A stretch of 39,120 nucleotides of DNA from Pontiellaceae bacterium (GCA_016937945.1 JAFGVP010000007.1:1-39120); one strand, 5' to 3'; shown: positions 7,716 to 17,164, numbered from the stretch's first letter. The notes: generated from the sequence alone by a model not told the origin. Made by a program: numbers and translations.

Positions 7716-9587
7716 ATGATTACATTCAAACTCATTCGCAAGATCGGTAAGATTCTGCGCGGCGGCGCCGGCCGGAAGGAAATCCTTCTGGGGACCCTCT
7801 TCGGGGTACTGATCGGCTTTAATCCCGGAATGAATTTTTCACTCCTTCTGACCCTGATTTTAGCATTGCTCTTTAATGCCAACTTCAGCTTTCTGGTGCT
7901 TGGAGCCGCTTTGGGAAAACTGCTGAGTTTTCCGCTGGCGCCAGCCAGTTTTCATATCGGTTTCTTTCTGATTCATCAGATTGGAATGGAATCCATGTTC
8001 CGCTCCCTCTGCAATGCGCCGGTTACCGCGCTCATGGACCTGAATGTCTATTCCATGGCCGGCAGTCTCCCGCTCGCCTTGGTTTCCGGCATCATGCTCG
8101 GCTTGGTTTTCGGAACGACGGTTGTCCGGGTCCGCCAGAAGATGCTGGATGCCAGCCAGCATGAGATCATCGGAAAAACCGTCGGACACCGTATTTCGCG
8201 CTTTCTGCTTTGGCTCGCTTTCGGGAAAAGCAAACTCTCGCTGGACGATGAGGTAACCAAGGCCGCACCATTATTGCGAAAATCCGGCCTCATACTGGCC
8301 GGAAGCGTCCTTGTTATCGCATTGCTCATGGAGTTCCTGTTGCTTGATATGATCCTCACCAAGGGACTTGAGAAGGCGATCTCATCGGAAACCGGCGCAG
8401 AGGTGAACATCGGAAAAGCCCATTTTTCAATGGCGCGCGGAGAACTCGTAATCGAAGGCCTGCAGGTGACGGACCCCGACAAACCGACGCACAATTTGGT
8501 TCAGATTGAGCAGCTCACGGCCGACCTCAATGTCGGCGACCTGCTGAGCCGTCAATATACGATCGACCTGCTGGCGGGATCGCTCCTTCAGCACGATGTC
8601 CTGCGCGAAACGCCGGGACAGATCTATGAGGTAAAACGCAAGCCCTCCTCAACCCCGCCAGAGGATTCCGCCGGCGCAGGAAAATCGCTGGAGGATTATT
8701 TTGCACAAGCTGAAAACTGGAAGGAATACGGACAAAAGGCCTATGACTATCTAAGAAAGAGCCGGGAAAATGCGGAACAGAAGGCCAAGGGCGAAACTCC
8801 GGAACCCAGTAAAGAAGATGCTTTGGCGCTGGCCCGGGCAAAGGGCTATCTGGCGGCATCGGCCGACCTTGTCAAGGACCGGCCGGCCTGGATCATTCGA
8901 CGGATTGAAATTGATCGCGCTGAGCTGGGCGGCACATTAGGAGAGCAGAAACTGACCGCGACCGAAGTGAGCAGTCACCCGGAACTCAACGGCGAAAAAA
9001 CGACCTTTTCGCTTCTTTCACCAAAAAAGGAAACGCCGACGGCTCGCATTGTCCTGCACTTTGAAGATCCCTCCATGCAGCACACCGTACAACTGAACCT
9101 GAAGGAAATCCCGCTGGGAGAAAACATCCGGACCGGCGACTCCTTCCCGCTCGACATCCAGGGCGGCAAGGCGGACCTCGTCATGACCGGTCGTTTTTCT
9201 GCAGACATACTCGATCTTCCGTTTGACCTGCTGCTTCACAGCCTCAAGGCAAATGTGGCCGAAGGAGAAAGTTTGATGGGAATGGATTCCGCCACGGCGA
9301 CGGAGGTTCTGAGCTCTATGGAGCAGCTTGAAATAAACGGCGCTCTCTCGGGCTCGCTGGTATCGCCGCGCATATCCGTCGACATGGAAAAACTGACCGC
9401 CAACATGAAGGAAGCCCTCGTGGCAGCCGGAAAGAAAGAGCTATCAAAGCGGGTCGACGCGGAAATGGAGAAGGCAAAGGATCAGCTTAAATCCGAAGCA
9501 GGCAAACAGCTTAATACACTGCTCGAAGGGGAAGAAGTCGGGTCGGTGGAAGACAAGGCCAAAAACGTCCTCAAGAAACTGTTTTAA
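7716..9587 (+). CDS. Fused TIGR03546-TIGR03545 family membrane protein
   Basis: A 623-residue protein. The start at 7716 is fixed by a perfect AGGAGGT five bases upstream; the frame stays open further upstream but without a ribosome site. Residues about 1-150 form a DUF2062-like membrane module (GVLIGFNPGMN, several helices), as in the short TIGR03546 family. After another transmembrane helix (about 187-212), the rest resembles the long TIGR03545 family: KGLEKAISSETGAEVNIGKAHFS, IEGLQVTDPDKP, NLVQIEQLTADL. That part has an AsmA-like start and ends in Lys/Glu-rich helices. The two families are normally separate neighbouring genes of unknown function; here they are one polypeptide. The AsmA-like features suggest a role in the envelope, perhaps lipid handling, but this is inference. 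A hairpin lies behind the stop codon. Confidence 0.8.
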   Translation: MITFKLIRKIGKILRGGAGRKEILLGTLFGVLIGFNPGMNFSLLLTLILALLFNANFSFLVLGAALGKLLSFPLAPASFHIGFFLIHQIGMESMFRSLCNAPVTALMDLNVYSMAGSLPLALVSGIMLGLVFGTTVVRVRQKMLDASQHEIIGKTVGHRISRFLLWLAFGKSKLSLDDEVTKAAPLLRKSGLILAGSVLVIALLMEFLLLDMILTKGLEKAISSETGAEVNIGKAHFSMARGELVIEGLQVTDPDKPTHNLVQIEQLTADLNVGDLLSRQYTIDLLAGSLLQHDVLRETPGQIYEVKRKPSSTPPEDSAGAGKSLEDYFAQAENWKEYGQKAYDYLRKSRENAEQKAKGETPEPSKEDALALARAKGYLAASADLVKDRPAWIIRRIEIDRAELGGTLGEQKLTATEVSSHPELNGEKTTFSLLSPKKETPTARIVLHFEDPSMQHTVQLNLKEIPLGENIRTGDSFPLDIQGGKADLVMTGRFSADILDLPFDLLLHSLKANVAEGESLMGMDSATATEVLSSMEQLEINGALSGSLVSPRISVDMEKLTANMKEALVAAGKKELSKRVDAEMEKAKDQLKSEAGKQLNTLLEGEEVGSVEDKAKNVLKKLF

Positions 9588-9603
9588 CGGATTTCGAACG
9601 AAC

Positions 9604-9629
9604 GACGGACAGCAGATCGGCTGTCCGTC
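9604..9629. terminator. Hairpin between two convergent genes, possible bidirectional terminator
   Basis: GACGGACAG (9604-9612) and CTGTCCGTC (9621-9629) form a perfect nine-pair stem with an eight-base loop. It lies between the stop codons of two convergent genes (9587 and 9665). There is no T tract on either side, so it may act as a transcript-end barrier rather than as a strong intrinsic terminator. Confidence 0.45.
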
Positions 9630-9664
9630 ATGAATCAGAGGCAACTCTATTCTTTGCCGTCGTC

Positions 9665-10162
9665 CTACTCGGGAAGCTCAACCGGGGCAAACTTCAAGGA
9701 TGCGGAATTGATACAGTAACGCAACCCGGTCGGCGGCGGGCCGTCGGGAAAAACATGTCCAAGGTGGGCATCGCAGCGGGCACACAGCACTTCCGTACGC
9801 ACCATGCCGAGCGATGTATCTTTCTGCTCCTTGATGATCCCTTCTTTCAGCGGCTTGAAATAGCTCGGCCAGCCACACCCGGCATCAAACTTTGTATCGG
9901 AAAGAAACAGGTCCTGACCGCAGCAAACGCAGGAATAGATTCCCGGCTCCTTGCTGTCCCAGTATGTCCCGGTAAAGGCGCGCTCCGTCCCTTTTTCCCG
10001 GGTCACATAATACTGCATTTCCGTCAGCTGCTCTTTCCATTCGGTATCCGTTTTTACGACTTTGTTCGTCATGGTCTGATCCTTTTCCATTTGCGCTTCC
10101 TTCCCGGCACAGGCCGTGATGACCAGCGACATGCTCAATGCGATAACCGGTAACGTTTTCAT
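9665..10162 (-). CDS. msrB: Peptide-methionine (R)-S-oxide reductase, exported lipoprotein
   Basis: Repairs methionine-R-sulfoxide in proteins. The 165-residue product has the full MsrB signature: zinc-binding CVCC (C78, C81) and CARC (C127, C130), the GCGWPS block, GHVFPDGP, and the catalytic Cys in [13 protein letters not shown] (C150). ATG 10162 was chosen because CGGAGG precedes it and because it yields a lipoprotein signal (MSLVITAC, C18). The enzyme therefore probably works outside the cytoplasm, protecting envelope proteins from oxidation. There is no fused MsrA domain and no msrA gene nearby. The electron donor for this exported form is not visible in the window. Confidence 0.95.
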   Translation of the reverse strand: MKTLPVIALSMSLVITACAGKEAQMEKDQTMTNKVVKTDTEWKEQLTEMQYYVTREKGTERAFTGTYWDSKEPGIYSCVCCGQDLFLSDTKFDAGCGWPSYFKPLKEGIIKEQKDTSLGMVRTEVLCARCDAHLGHVFPDGPPPTGLRYCINSASLKFAPVELPE

Positions 10163-10275
10163 GTTGCCTCCGTTTTTTATGGAGACCAAGTTTCTGAGAC
10201 TGCGTTCAAATAGAGATCTCCCTGATGGAGACCATATATAACGCTACGTTTCCGCAGCGCCCTCTGCAATCCCTT

Positions 10276-12687
10276 TTATCGCGCCTTCAATCCTTTGAAC
10301 AAGGTGTCAGAGGCGTAGACCCGGTAATCCCTGATCTTGCCGGGATTGTTTCCTTCGCGCGGCAGATACCGAAGAGTCCGGAAGGAAACCTCCTTACCGA
10401 GATCGATCACCACCTGATGCGGATGCGCCCTGTTGGCGCCCTCGCCCTGATACTGTGTGTGCCAGAAGGTAACCGGCTGCTCATCCAGAATATTTCCGGC
10501 GGCGGTCGGCTCAGCAACCAGCTCTTCCGAGTCGGCATAGATCACTTCCCAGTCATCTCGATCCAGCCGGCGCCCGCTCGGATCTATCAGATGAATTTCG
10601 GCAATCGCGGCATTGTTGTCGTTTGAATGAGAACTCAGTGACTCAATACAGATGTAGCGGGCCTTAATAGCTTTGGAAAAGCGGACCTCCTGCGCCTTTT
10701 CGCCATCATCAAAACGACCTTCCGCAATGACCTGATCATCGGAAAGCTCGATGATTTCGCCCGGTTTTCGGCTGTAGCCGAGACCGGCATCAAGCTCGAG
10801 TCCATAGATGAAATCCGTAACCCCTCGCAATGCATGATGCCCGGTAGACTCGATATCCATCACCACAACCTCGTTCTTTCCATCTTTAAGCCAGCAACCG
10901 GGAAGATAGAGCGTATATTGCGGTCCGATGCGCCAATAACGGCCGAGATTGATTCCGTTCACCCAGACCATGCCTTTGCCCCAGCCCGTCATATCCAGCA
11001 GGGTGTCTCCGATTTCATCCACCGTAAACTCCCCGCGGTAGAAAACCGGCATCGGAGATTTTTCTGCGGGCGCATCCGAAAAATCGAGGCCGGCAATATC
11101 GCTGTTTTCCAGCGGGAAGGAATACACCTGCCACCCTTCAACCGGCTTGCCATCAAGGGCGACCTCCCCCAGCCCCTTGCGATCCTTCATCAGCTCGCGC
11201 GAATAGTTCAAATGCCCCATGTTTTCGAGCAGGATATCCAGTGTAACCTTTCCGGCCGGCAGGTCGATCCGGGCGGAGTCCTGCTTGTAACGCCGATCCA
11301 GCGTCGCAACCCGTTTACCGTTCACAATAACGATTGCGCGGTCCTTCAGCGCACTGAAGCTCAACTGGTATTTGCCCTTTTCCGGAACATTTAAAGTAGA
11401 TCGATACAAAGCCAATCCCTGCGTCTGGTCAAGCGCCTCCATGTGCGGCGGCGTCTTGAACAGCTTCGACGGTTTGCGGATCAGCCCTCCGAAGGAGGCG
11501 GTCTGGGTCAGCATGAACTCCGGAATATCGATGCGCCTGATCTGCGCCGGCGGTTCCGGAAGTTCATAATCGGACGGCAGGTATTTCTTCAGCGTATCCC
11601 GGAAGGTGTAGAACTTTTCCGTGATGCGGCCTGTCTCATCAATCGGCGAATCATAGTCGTAGCTGGTGGTATCCGCACTGTAGCGGCTCGAAGACCAGTT
11701 GGCACCGGAAGTAAATCCGAAATTGGAGCCGCCATGCAGCATATAGACATTGAATGAGATGGCGTTATCGAGCATCCATTCAATCTGCTCAATGAACGGG
11801 GCAAGTGCCTTTGTATGATGCTTGGCGCCCCAGTGATCGAACCAGCCGACCCAATATTCACCGCACATCTTCGGCTTTCCGGGATACTCCTTCTCAAAAA
11901 AACCAAAGGCCTCCTTTGCGCTGCCGCCAAAGTTCATCGTGGTGTAAACGTCATCGATGTGTGCTGTACCGATGGTGCTTTTGACCGGCCAGTCACAACG
12001 GATAAACATCGTATCAAATCCGGCGGCTTTCATCTGCTCATAGATCGTTCGGTTGTACGCCATATCATCCTTGTTCCCGGGAATGCCGAACTGCCCAAAT
12101 TCATTTTCCACCTGAATCTGTATGATCGGACCGCCATGCGTCACCTGCAGATCCTTCAGCTGCCCCCCAACCGCCTTGAGATAGCGTGCCGTGGCGGCAA
12201 GAAAACGGGGATCGTTCGTGCGGACCTGCAGATCCGTCTCCTTCAGGAGCCAGGCCGGGATACCGCCGAAGTCCCACTCTGCGCAGACATACGGGCTGGG
12301 ACGCACGATCACCCACATCCCTTCTTCCTGACAGATACGAACAAATTCCGCGACATCCAGATTACCCGTGAAATCAAACTCACCGGGCATCTTTTCATGG
12401 GCATTCCAGAACACATAGGTCCCGATACAGTTAAAGCCCATCGCCTTCGCTTTCTGAATGCGGTCGCGCCAATACGCCCGCGGAACGCGCGGATAATGGA
12501 TGGAGCCTGAAATGATAACCGCCGGCTCACCATCAAAGGTAAATTGACCGTCATCCGCACCAAATACCGGCTGCTTCTCGCCCGGAGCATTCGGGCGGGG
12601 CGGCAGCGGCAGTGTTTTGGCCGAAAGAGGTGAGGTGATCGCTGAGATCAGCAACAACGCTGTCATGAATTTAAGTAAATGCGGCAT
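10276..12687 (-). CDS. Glycoside hydrolase family 35 beta-galactosidase with C-terminal discoidin-like region
   Basis: An 803-residue secreted enzyme with a Sec signal (about residues 1-23). The GH35 barrel shows SGSIHYPRVP, YVFWNAHE, the acid/base motif QVENEFGQF (E196) and the nucleophile region MCGEYWVGWFDHWG (E277). Beta-sandwich domains follow, with DMTGWGKGMVWVNG and NLGRYW, the jelly-roll typical of large GH35 proteins. The last 150 or so residues contain ARYICIE, AAIAEIHLIDPSGRRL and TFWHTQY...HPHQVVIDLG...LRYLPREG...IRDYRVYASD, a galactose-binding (F5/8 type C-like) module. Expected activity is release of terminal beta-galactose from plant or algal glycans. A ribosome site AAGGAG lies at good spacing before ATG 12687. 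The gene is monocistronic as far as can be seen. Confidence 0.95.
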   Translation of the reverse strand: MPHLLKFMTALLLISAITSPLSAKTLPLPPRPNAPGEKQPVFGADDGQFTFDGEPAVIISGSIHYPRVPRAYWRDRIQKAKAMGFNCIGTYVFWNAHEKMPGEFDFTGNLDVAEFVRICQEEGMWVIVRPSPYVCAEWDFGGIPAWLLKETDLQVRTNDPRFLAATARYLKAVGGQLKDLQVTHGGPIIQIQVENEFGQFGIPGNKDDMAYNRTIYEQMKAAGFDTMFIRCDWPVKSTIGTAHIDDVYTTMNFGGSAKEAFGFFEKEYPGKPKMCGEYWVGWFDHWGAKHHTKALAPFIEQIEWMLDNAISFNVYMLHGGSNFGFTSGANWSSSRYSADTTSYDYDSPIDETGRITEKFYTFRDTLKKYLPSDYELPEPPAQIRRIDIPEFMLTQTASFGGLIRKPSKLFKTPPHMEALDQTQGLALYRSTLNVPEKGKYQLSFSALKDRAIVIVNGKRVATLDRRYKQDSARIDLPAGKVTLDILLENMGHLNYSRELMKDRKGLGEVALDGKPVEGWQVYSFPLENSDIAGLDFSDAPAEKSPMPVFYRGEFTVDEIGDTLLDMTGWGKGMVWVNGINLGRYWRIGPQYTLYLPGCWLKDGKNEVVVMDIESTGHHALRGVTDFIYGLELDAGLGYSRKPGEIIELSDDQVIAEGRFDDGEKAQEVRFSKAIKARYICIESLSSHSNDNNAAIAEIHLIDPSGRRLDRDDWEVIYADSEELVAEPTAAGNILDEQPVTFWHTQYQGEGANRAHPHQVVIDLGKEVSFRTLRYLPREGNNPGKIRDYRVYASDTLFKGLKAR

Positions 12688-12849
12688 CGGATGCTCCTTT
12701 TCAAATTAGGTGACCTTACATATGAAAGGGTGTTTCTAGCATCAGGTCAGCTCGAACTGAAGCCGAAACTATCCTGCACCTTTTGCAGTCTCTTTTGATT
12801 GCTTCCTCAAAAATGGAGGCCTAGCTTTACTCAAAACAGGGAGTCACCA

Positions 12850-13164
12850 ATGGCAGATGACTGGATCGATATCCGCAAGGATCCCAAACACGTGGCCAGG
12901 GAACGTGCAAAGGCGAAAGAATTACGAAAAAGCGAGTGGTGGAAGCAACTGCTCTCCAAAGGAAACTGTCATTACTGCGGCCGGTCCTTTCCGGCCGAAG
13001 AGCTCACCATGGACCACATTCTGCCTGTCGTTCGCGGTGGGAAGAGCACCCGGAGCAACTGTGTTCCCTGCTGCAAGGAGTGCAATAACGAAAAAAAATA
13101 TCTCACTCCCGCAGAGATCATCATGCGGGAGCTTGAACGGGATCATCCTTCATCCCCCGATTAA
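12850..13164 (+). CDS. Small HNH endonuclease-domain protein
   Basis: A 104-residue protein with a compact HNH fold. It has a zinc knuckle CHYC (C40, C43) and CCKEC (C75, C78), with catalytic-type residues in MDHILPV (D55, H56), N70 and N79. It resembles the stand-alone HNH proteins that are common in bacterial chromosomes and whose function is unknown; some nick DNA or help process phage DNA. ATG 12850 follows AGGGAG and was preferred over the upstream in-frame ATG at 12799. The stop codon overlaps that of the convergent dehydrogenase gene by four bases. Nothing around it indicates a phage or restriction system. Confidence 0.85.
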   Translation: MADDWIDIRKDPKHVARERAKAKELRKSEWWKQLLSKGNCHYCGRSFPAEELTMDHILPVVRGGKSTRSNCVPCCKECNNEKKYLTPAEIIMRELERDHPSSPD

Positions 13165-14159
13165 TCGGCGCGAACGACATTGACCAGCTCTTCACCGCGT
13201 TCATACGAAGTAATGTTTTCCAGCGTTGTATGCGCAATCCGGGCAACGGCCTCCTGCGTAAAGTAAGCCTGATGGCCGGTAATCACCACATTCGGGAAGG
13301 TCGTCAACCGCGCAAAAACATCGTCGGTACGAATCTCAAAGGTCTTGTCTTCAAAGAAGAGTTCTTCTTCTTCCTCGTACACGTCGATCCCGAGATACCC
13401 GATCTTTCCGGACTTCAGCCCCTCAACAGCGGCCTTTGAATCGATGAGTGCCCCGCGACTGGTGTTAATGATCATCACGCCCCGCTTCATCTTGGCAATC
13501 GCGTCATGGTTGATCAGATGATGCGTATCGGTAAACAGCGGACAATGCAGGGAGACAATATCGGACTGGGCAAACAGCTCATCAAGGGAAACATACTCAA
13601 CCCCATACTCTTCTTCACAAACAGAATTTCGGTATTTGTCGTGCGCCAGCAAACGACAACCGAAACCATGCATGATGCTGGCAACGCACTCCCCGATTTT
13701 TCCCGTACCGACCAATCCGACGGTGCTGCTGCGGATATCAAACCCCATCAGCCCATCCAACGCAAAATTTCCCTCCTTGACCCGGGAATTGGCCCAGTAA
13801 ATCTTCCGGTTCAGCGCAAGCATCAACCCCACGGTGTGTTCAGCCACGGCATACGGGGAATAAGCAGGAACCCGCACAACGGTGATACCCAACTCTTTGG
13901 CACTGTGAATGTCGACGTTATTGAATCCGGCACATCGCAAAGCAATCAATCGCGTTCCCTGAGCGGCCAACGCAATCAGAACCGATGCCTCCAGCTGATC
14001 ATTCACAAACGCGCACGCACATTCAAAACCTTCTGCCAGCTTAAGGGTCTGACGGGTCAACCGAGTTTCAAAATAGGTAATTTCATGACCGAACTCTTTG
14101 TTGGCTTCGTCAAAAAAGCGTCGGTCATATGGTTTGGTGCTGAAAAATGCGACCTTCAT
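13161..14159 (-). CDS. ldhA: D-lactate dehydrogenase (fermentative, NAD-dependent)
   Basis: Reduces pyruvate to D-lactate with NADH. The 332-residue product aligns by eye along its whole length with the E. coli LdhA type: STKPYDRRFF near the start, FVND, ALRCAGFNNVD, VRVPAYSPYAVAEH. It has the NAD-binding VGTGKIG (about 150-156), then LHCPL and INTSRGALID. Catalytic residues fall at R235, E264 and H296, the same numbering as in E. coli LdhA. CAGGAG precedes the ATG. Together with the acetolactate decarboxylase at 2.4 kb it points to mixed fermentation. The neighbouring HNH gene is convergent and shares a four-base stop overlap, so it is not in an operon with it. Confidence 0.95.
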   Translation of the reverse strand: MKVAFFSTKPYDRRFFDEANKEFGHEITYFETRLTRQTLKLAEGFECACAFVNDQLEASVLIALAAQGTRLIALRCAGFNNVDIHSAKELGITVVRVPAYSPYAVAEHTVGLMLALNRKIYWANSRVKEGNFALDGLMGFDIRSSTVGLVGTGKIGECVASIMHGFGCRLLAHDKYRNSVCEEEYGVEYVSLDELFAQSDIVSLHCPLFTDTHHLINHDAIAKMKRGVMIINTSRGALIDSKAAVEGLKSGKIGYLGIDVYEEEEELFFEDKTFEIRTDDVFARLTTFPNVVITGHQAYFTQEAVARIAHTTLENITSYERGEELVNVVRAD

Positions 14160-14270
14160 GGTACTCCTGTTTCCTGTAATAGTGTCGATGAATGGGGACT
14201 ATTAAAAATTCAATCCGTTCGACAGGCTTCTTCAGCAGCCACATCTCAAAGATTCGTGTGTTAGGCGGGG

Positions 14271-14879
14271 TTAGAACAGATCAAGCTGACTAGGCTGATT
14301 TACATACTGCGGAAACGTCATGACATCCCTGCTGCACAATCTAGACAGATCATCCACAGCAACAGACTCCCCGCGCATTTCGAGCGTTTCAACAATCTTT
14401 GCAAATAGCAGCCCGCAGTATGAGCTATCCTCCTCAGCCCGATGGAAGGTTCCGCTGGGAAAATTAAAATGGCGTACCAAGGTCCATAACTTATAATTCT
14501 GCAACCCGGGAAACACCTTGCGGGCCAGCGGCAACGTATCCAGCACAACGCCTTTTGGAGCAGCGGAACGATGAGTAGTCACATCATCCAGTAGAAACTT
14601 GTAGTCAAATGGGGCATTGTGTGCAACGAGCGGCAGGTCACCGCAGAATTCCGCAAAATCAGCCAGCACGTCGCCAATGTGCGGTTTTCCCCGCACCATC
14701 TCATCGGAGATTCCGTTTACGGCCGATGCATCCGGCGGAATGGGGCGACAGGGATCCACCAGCGTACCGAATCCTTTGACAGCCCTGCATCCATCAAACA
14801 TGACCGCCCCCACCTCTACGATCATGTCTTCCTGCGGTTTTGTGCCCGTCGTCTCTAAGTCAAATGCGATAAATTTCAT
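14271..14879 (-). CDS. DnaQ-family 3'-5' exonuclease with C-terminal sliding-clamp motif
   Basis: A 202-residue DEDDh exonuclease. D7 and E9 lie in FDLETTG, D92 in HNAPFDYKF, and H146 and D151 in FHRAEEDS. The fold matches the epsilon subunit of DNA polymerase III and related proofreading nucleases. The protein ends in QLDLF (198-202), which matches the consensus of beta-clamp-binding pentapeptides. That suggests it is tethered to the replication clamp. The start lacks a Shine-Dalgarno sequence, but a TATAAT box ends 11 bases upstream. It could be dnaQ itself or a paralogous exonuclease acting in repair; sequence alone does not decide. It stands alone between ldhA and the secretin. Confidence 0.87.
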   Translation of the reverse strand: MKFIAFDLETTGTKPQEDMIVEVGAVMFDGCRAVKGFGTLVDPCRPIPPDASAVNGISDEMVRGKPHIGDVLADFAEFCGDLPLVAHNAPFDYKFLLDDVTTHRSAAPKGVVLDTLPLARKVFPGLQNYKLWTLVRHFNFPSGTFHRAEEDSSYCGLLFAKIVETLEMRGESVAVDDLSRLCSRDVMTFPQYVNQPSQLDLF

Positions 14880-14890
14880 AATATAGCACC

Positions 14891-14904
14891 ATTATAGGAT
14901 TATA
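14891..14904 (-). promoter_or_regulatory. Tandem TATAAT -10 boxes upstream of the exonuclease gene
   Basis: On the minus strand two perfect TATAAT hexamers occur at 14899-14904 and 14891-14896. No convincing -35 box stands at 16-18 bases from either. The nearer box would place transcription start about four bases before the ATG at 14879, so the message would be almost leaderless, consistent with the absence of a ribosome site. Confidence 0.45.
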
Positions 14905-14962
14905 TTATCCGGCGCGAACCTTTTATTGAATTAATTCGTACGGATGAGAATAAACCATGTGC

Positions 14963-14992
14963 AAAAAAAAACCCGCCCATAAGGACGGGTTT
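14963..14992 (-). terminator. Intrinsic terminator of the secretin gene
   Basis: On the minus strand AAACCCGTCC, the loop TTAT and GGGCGGGTTT form a ten-pair stem with one wobble pair, followed directly by a run of T. It begins 19 bases after the secretin stop codon. Confidence 0.9.
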
Positions 14993-15010
14993 CAAAGACC
15001 TTATTGGAAA

Positions 15011-17164
15011 TTACATTCCAGCTGCAGCCTTACGGGCCATTTCGCGGTCAACGCGGGTCATTCCCATTTCGTCAACCTGAGTAGCCTTAACGAAGATCAC
15101 GAGGTTCTTCTTGGAAGAACGGGAACCTTCAGTACGGAAAAGACGGCCGATGTACGGGATATCACCCAGAATCGGAACCTGATCGCGGAAGGTTTCTGTG
15201 GTTTCGTCAACCAGACCGCCCATCATCACGGTGCTGCCATCGGCAACGGTAACGCGAGTTTGCACGGAACGGGTTTCGAAGAAAGGCATTTCAGCGAACA
15301 GTTCGGTACCGTCACCACGAACTTCTTCATTGTAGGTGGTACCGGCGTCATACGCGTTATCAGCCACGTGGTATCCGTCGAAGCCCTTGAAGGTCCGGAT
15401 TTCCGGGTTCAGCTCGAGCTTGATGGTGTTGTTTTCGGTATCAACTTCCGGAGTTACACGAAGTACAACACCAAGGTCGAAGTCTTCCCAGTCCTGCGGC
15501 TTTACAACCGGAGCAGTACGCTGACCTGTTTCAACATCCCAGTCCTGCGGGTAACGGTGAATTTCAGTTACGCGGATAACAGCTTCGTAACCGCTCTGAG
15601 TGGTTACCTTCGGGCAGGACAGAATGTCAGCAGTACCGTTCTGTTCCATGGCGTTGATCTGAAGATCAAGGGTACCGTCGGAGAAGAGCATAGAGGCGGG
15701 ATTACCACCCATGCTGGCAAGAATGCCGGCCGTTACATCGTCGAATGCAGAGTCTGCAGTACGGGCAACACCACCGAAGAGGCTCTGCCCTTTCTCTACG
15801 AGACGAGCGCCGCTGGTGGGACTGCTGTACAGGTAGCTGGTACCGCTGTTCATGGAAGCGAGAATGTTACCGGAATCCTGCGTGTAGGTGGCACTGGTAC
15901 CGTCCGTCTTCAGGTAGGTGGTCTTAACAGATCCAACATATCCGTAGCCCGGAACGTAGGTTTCGAAGTCCGACGCACCTGCAAGTTTGAAGCCGGCAAC
16001 ATTTCCACTGCCGTTCACGGTCCAGTCAAAGCCGAGCTCAGCCAGATTACCTTCAGCAAATTCAACGAATTTAGCTTCGATCTGCACCTGAGAGGAACGA
16101 CGGGCAATTGCGGTTTCTTCGAGATCCTTGACGATCTCTTTAACTGCTGCAAGGTTTTCCTTGGTGTTCTGAACAATCAGCTTGCGGAAATTCGGGTAGT
16201 AAACTGCCTTGGAGTTTTTCGGCCAGGAAACGATGGAGAAGTAGCTGGAAACATCGGTCGGACCGGAGTCACTGGACATAGAAGAGGAATCGCCGCCGCC
16301 GAAGAGGTCATCCATGGTGTCGCCGGAATCACCGCCGCCGGCCATGGAGGCGAGTTCTTCACCGACTTCTGGAACAACCGTGAAGGTTTCAGTAGCGAGT
16401 TCTACGGAACGAACATAGTTGACCGGCATGATCAGAATCATGTTGGCTTCAACCGTGAACTTGAGGGAGGCCATTTCAGTAATAACCTGCAGGGAGTCAA
16501 AGAGGCTCAGATCACGAATGGAGATGGTGATGTTGTTCCCCTCATCTGTTCCCATGGAGTCACTGGCGTCCAGACCGAGAAGAATCATGTTGATTCCCTT
16601 GCCTTTGCTGTCCATGCGCCGGCAGGTTTCGGTAAGGAAGAGTACAACGTCCTTGATATTTGCATCGCGGAAGTCGAGCGAAGGAATCTGAACAGACTTC
16701 AGGTAATCCGTCATCTTAATGACTTCGACAGGAACCGGTTGCACGGTGTTCGTATCCCGTTCATTGACCGCCTGCAGGGAATCCGCAAAATCCGGAGTCC
16801 AGGCAGCTCCGATATCCGTCAAGGATGCAGAACGAACGGATTCAAGCTTAACCTTTTCGTACGCCGCAATCTTTTCGGCCGTCTTACGAAGCATTTTCAT
16901 AGCTTCTTTGTCGTACGGGTCCACAGCCAAGGCCGCTTCAAAATTTACACGAGCTTGGTTGAAATCTTTTTCCCCATAAAGTTCCTTACCTTTAGCTATG
17001 AGTCCGTCGACCGACGTTGCAGTTGCCACAGGCACTGCCGCCGCTGTTTCTGTCTCTGCCGCAGCTACAGGCGCGCCCATCAGTTCCAGGTCACTGTCCT
17101 GAGCCTGCACCTGTGCTCCAGCCATAAGCACTACCAAAAGAGACGAGATGTAGGTTTTATTCAT
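15011..17164 (-). CDS. Secretin family protein, Amuc_1098-like type IV pilus/secretion outer-membrane component
   Basis: A 717-residue protein with a Sec signal (MNKTYISSLLVVLMAGAQVQA). A TPR-like region follows (about 60-105; AKGKELYGEKDFNQARVNFEAAL...DP). Next come two small N-domains: LDFRDANIKDVVLFL is the typical N0/STN-like element and IVQNTKENLAAVKEIVKDLE the N1/N2-type repeat. They are split by a Gly/Ser/Asp-rich stretch (GGGDSGDTMDDLFGGG). The secretin pore domain follows: VQIEAKFVEFAEGNLAELGFDW near its start and TVADGSTVMMGGLVDE...VPILGDIPYIGRLFR near its end, the secretin signature. ATG 17164 was chosen because AAGGAA precedes it. The layout matches the verrucomicrobial Amuc_1098 family linked to type IV pili. 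No other pilus genes adjoin it, and it has its own terminator. Confidence 0.9.
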   Translation of the reverse strand: MNKTYISSLLVVLMAGAQVQAQDSDLELMGAPVAAAETETAAAVPVATATSVDGLIAKGKELYGEKDFNQARVNFEAALAVDPYDKEAMKMLRKTAEKIAAYEKVKLESVRSASLTDIGAAWTPDFADSLQAVNERDTNTVQPVPVEVIKMTDYLKSVQIPSLDFRDANIKDVVLFLTETCRRMDSKGKGINMILLGLDASDSMGTDEGNNITISIRDLSLFDSLQVITEMASLKFTVEANMILIMPVNYVRSVELATETFTVVPEVGEELASMAGGGDSGDTMDDLFGGGDSSSMSSDSGPTDVSSYFSIVSWPKNSKAVYYPNFRKLIVQNTKENLAAVKEIVKDLEETAIARRSSQVQIEAKFVEFAEGNLAELGFDWTVNGSGNVAGFKLAGASDFETYVPGYGYVGSVKTTYLKTDGTSATYTQDSGNILASMNSGTSYLYSSPTSGARLVEKGQSLFGGVARTADSAFDDVTAGILASMGGNPASMLFSDGTLDLQINAMEQNGTADILSCPKVTTQSGYEAVIRVTEIHRYPQDWDVETGQRTAPVVKPQDWEDFDLGVVLRVTPEVDTENNTIKLELNPEIRTFKGFDGYHVADNAYDAGTTYNEEVRGDGTELFAEMPFFETRSVQTRVTVADGSTVMMGGLVDETTETFRDQVPILGDIPYIGRLFRTEGSRSSKKNLVIFVKATQVDEMGMTRVDREMARKAAAGM

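Noticed and set aside
12850..13164. HNH gene as part of a restriction, phage or defence system
   Set aside because: Neighbours are metabolic or housekeeping genes and there is no partner methylase, ATPase or phage gene.
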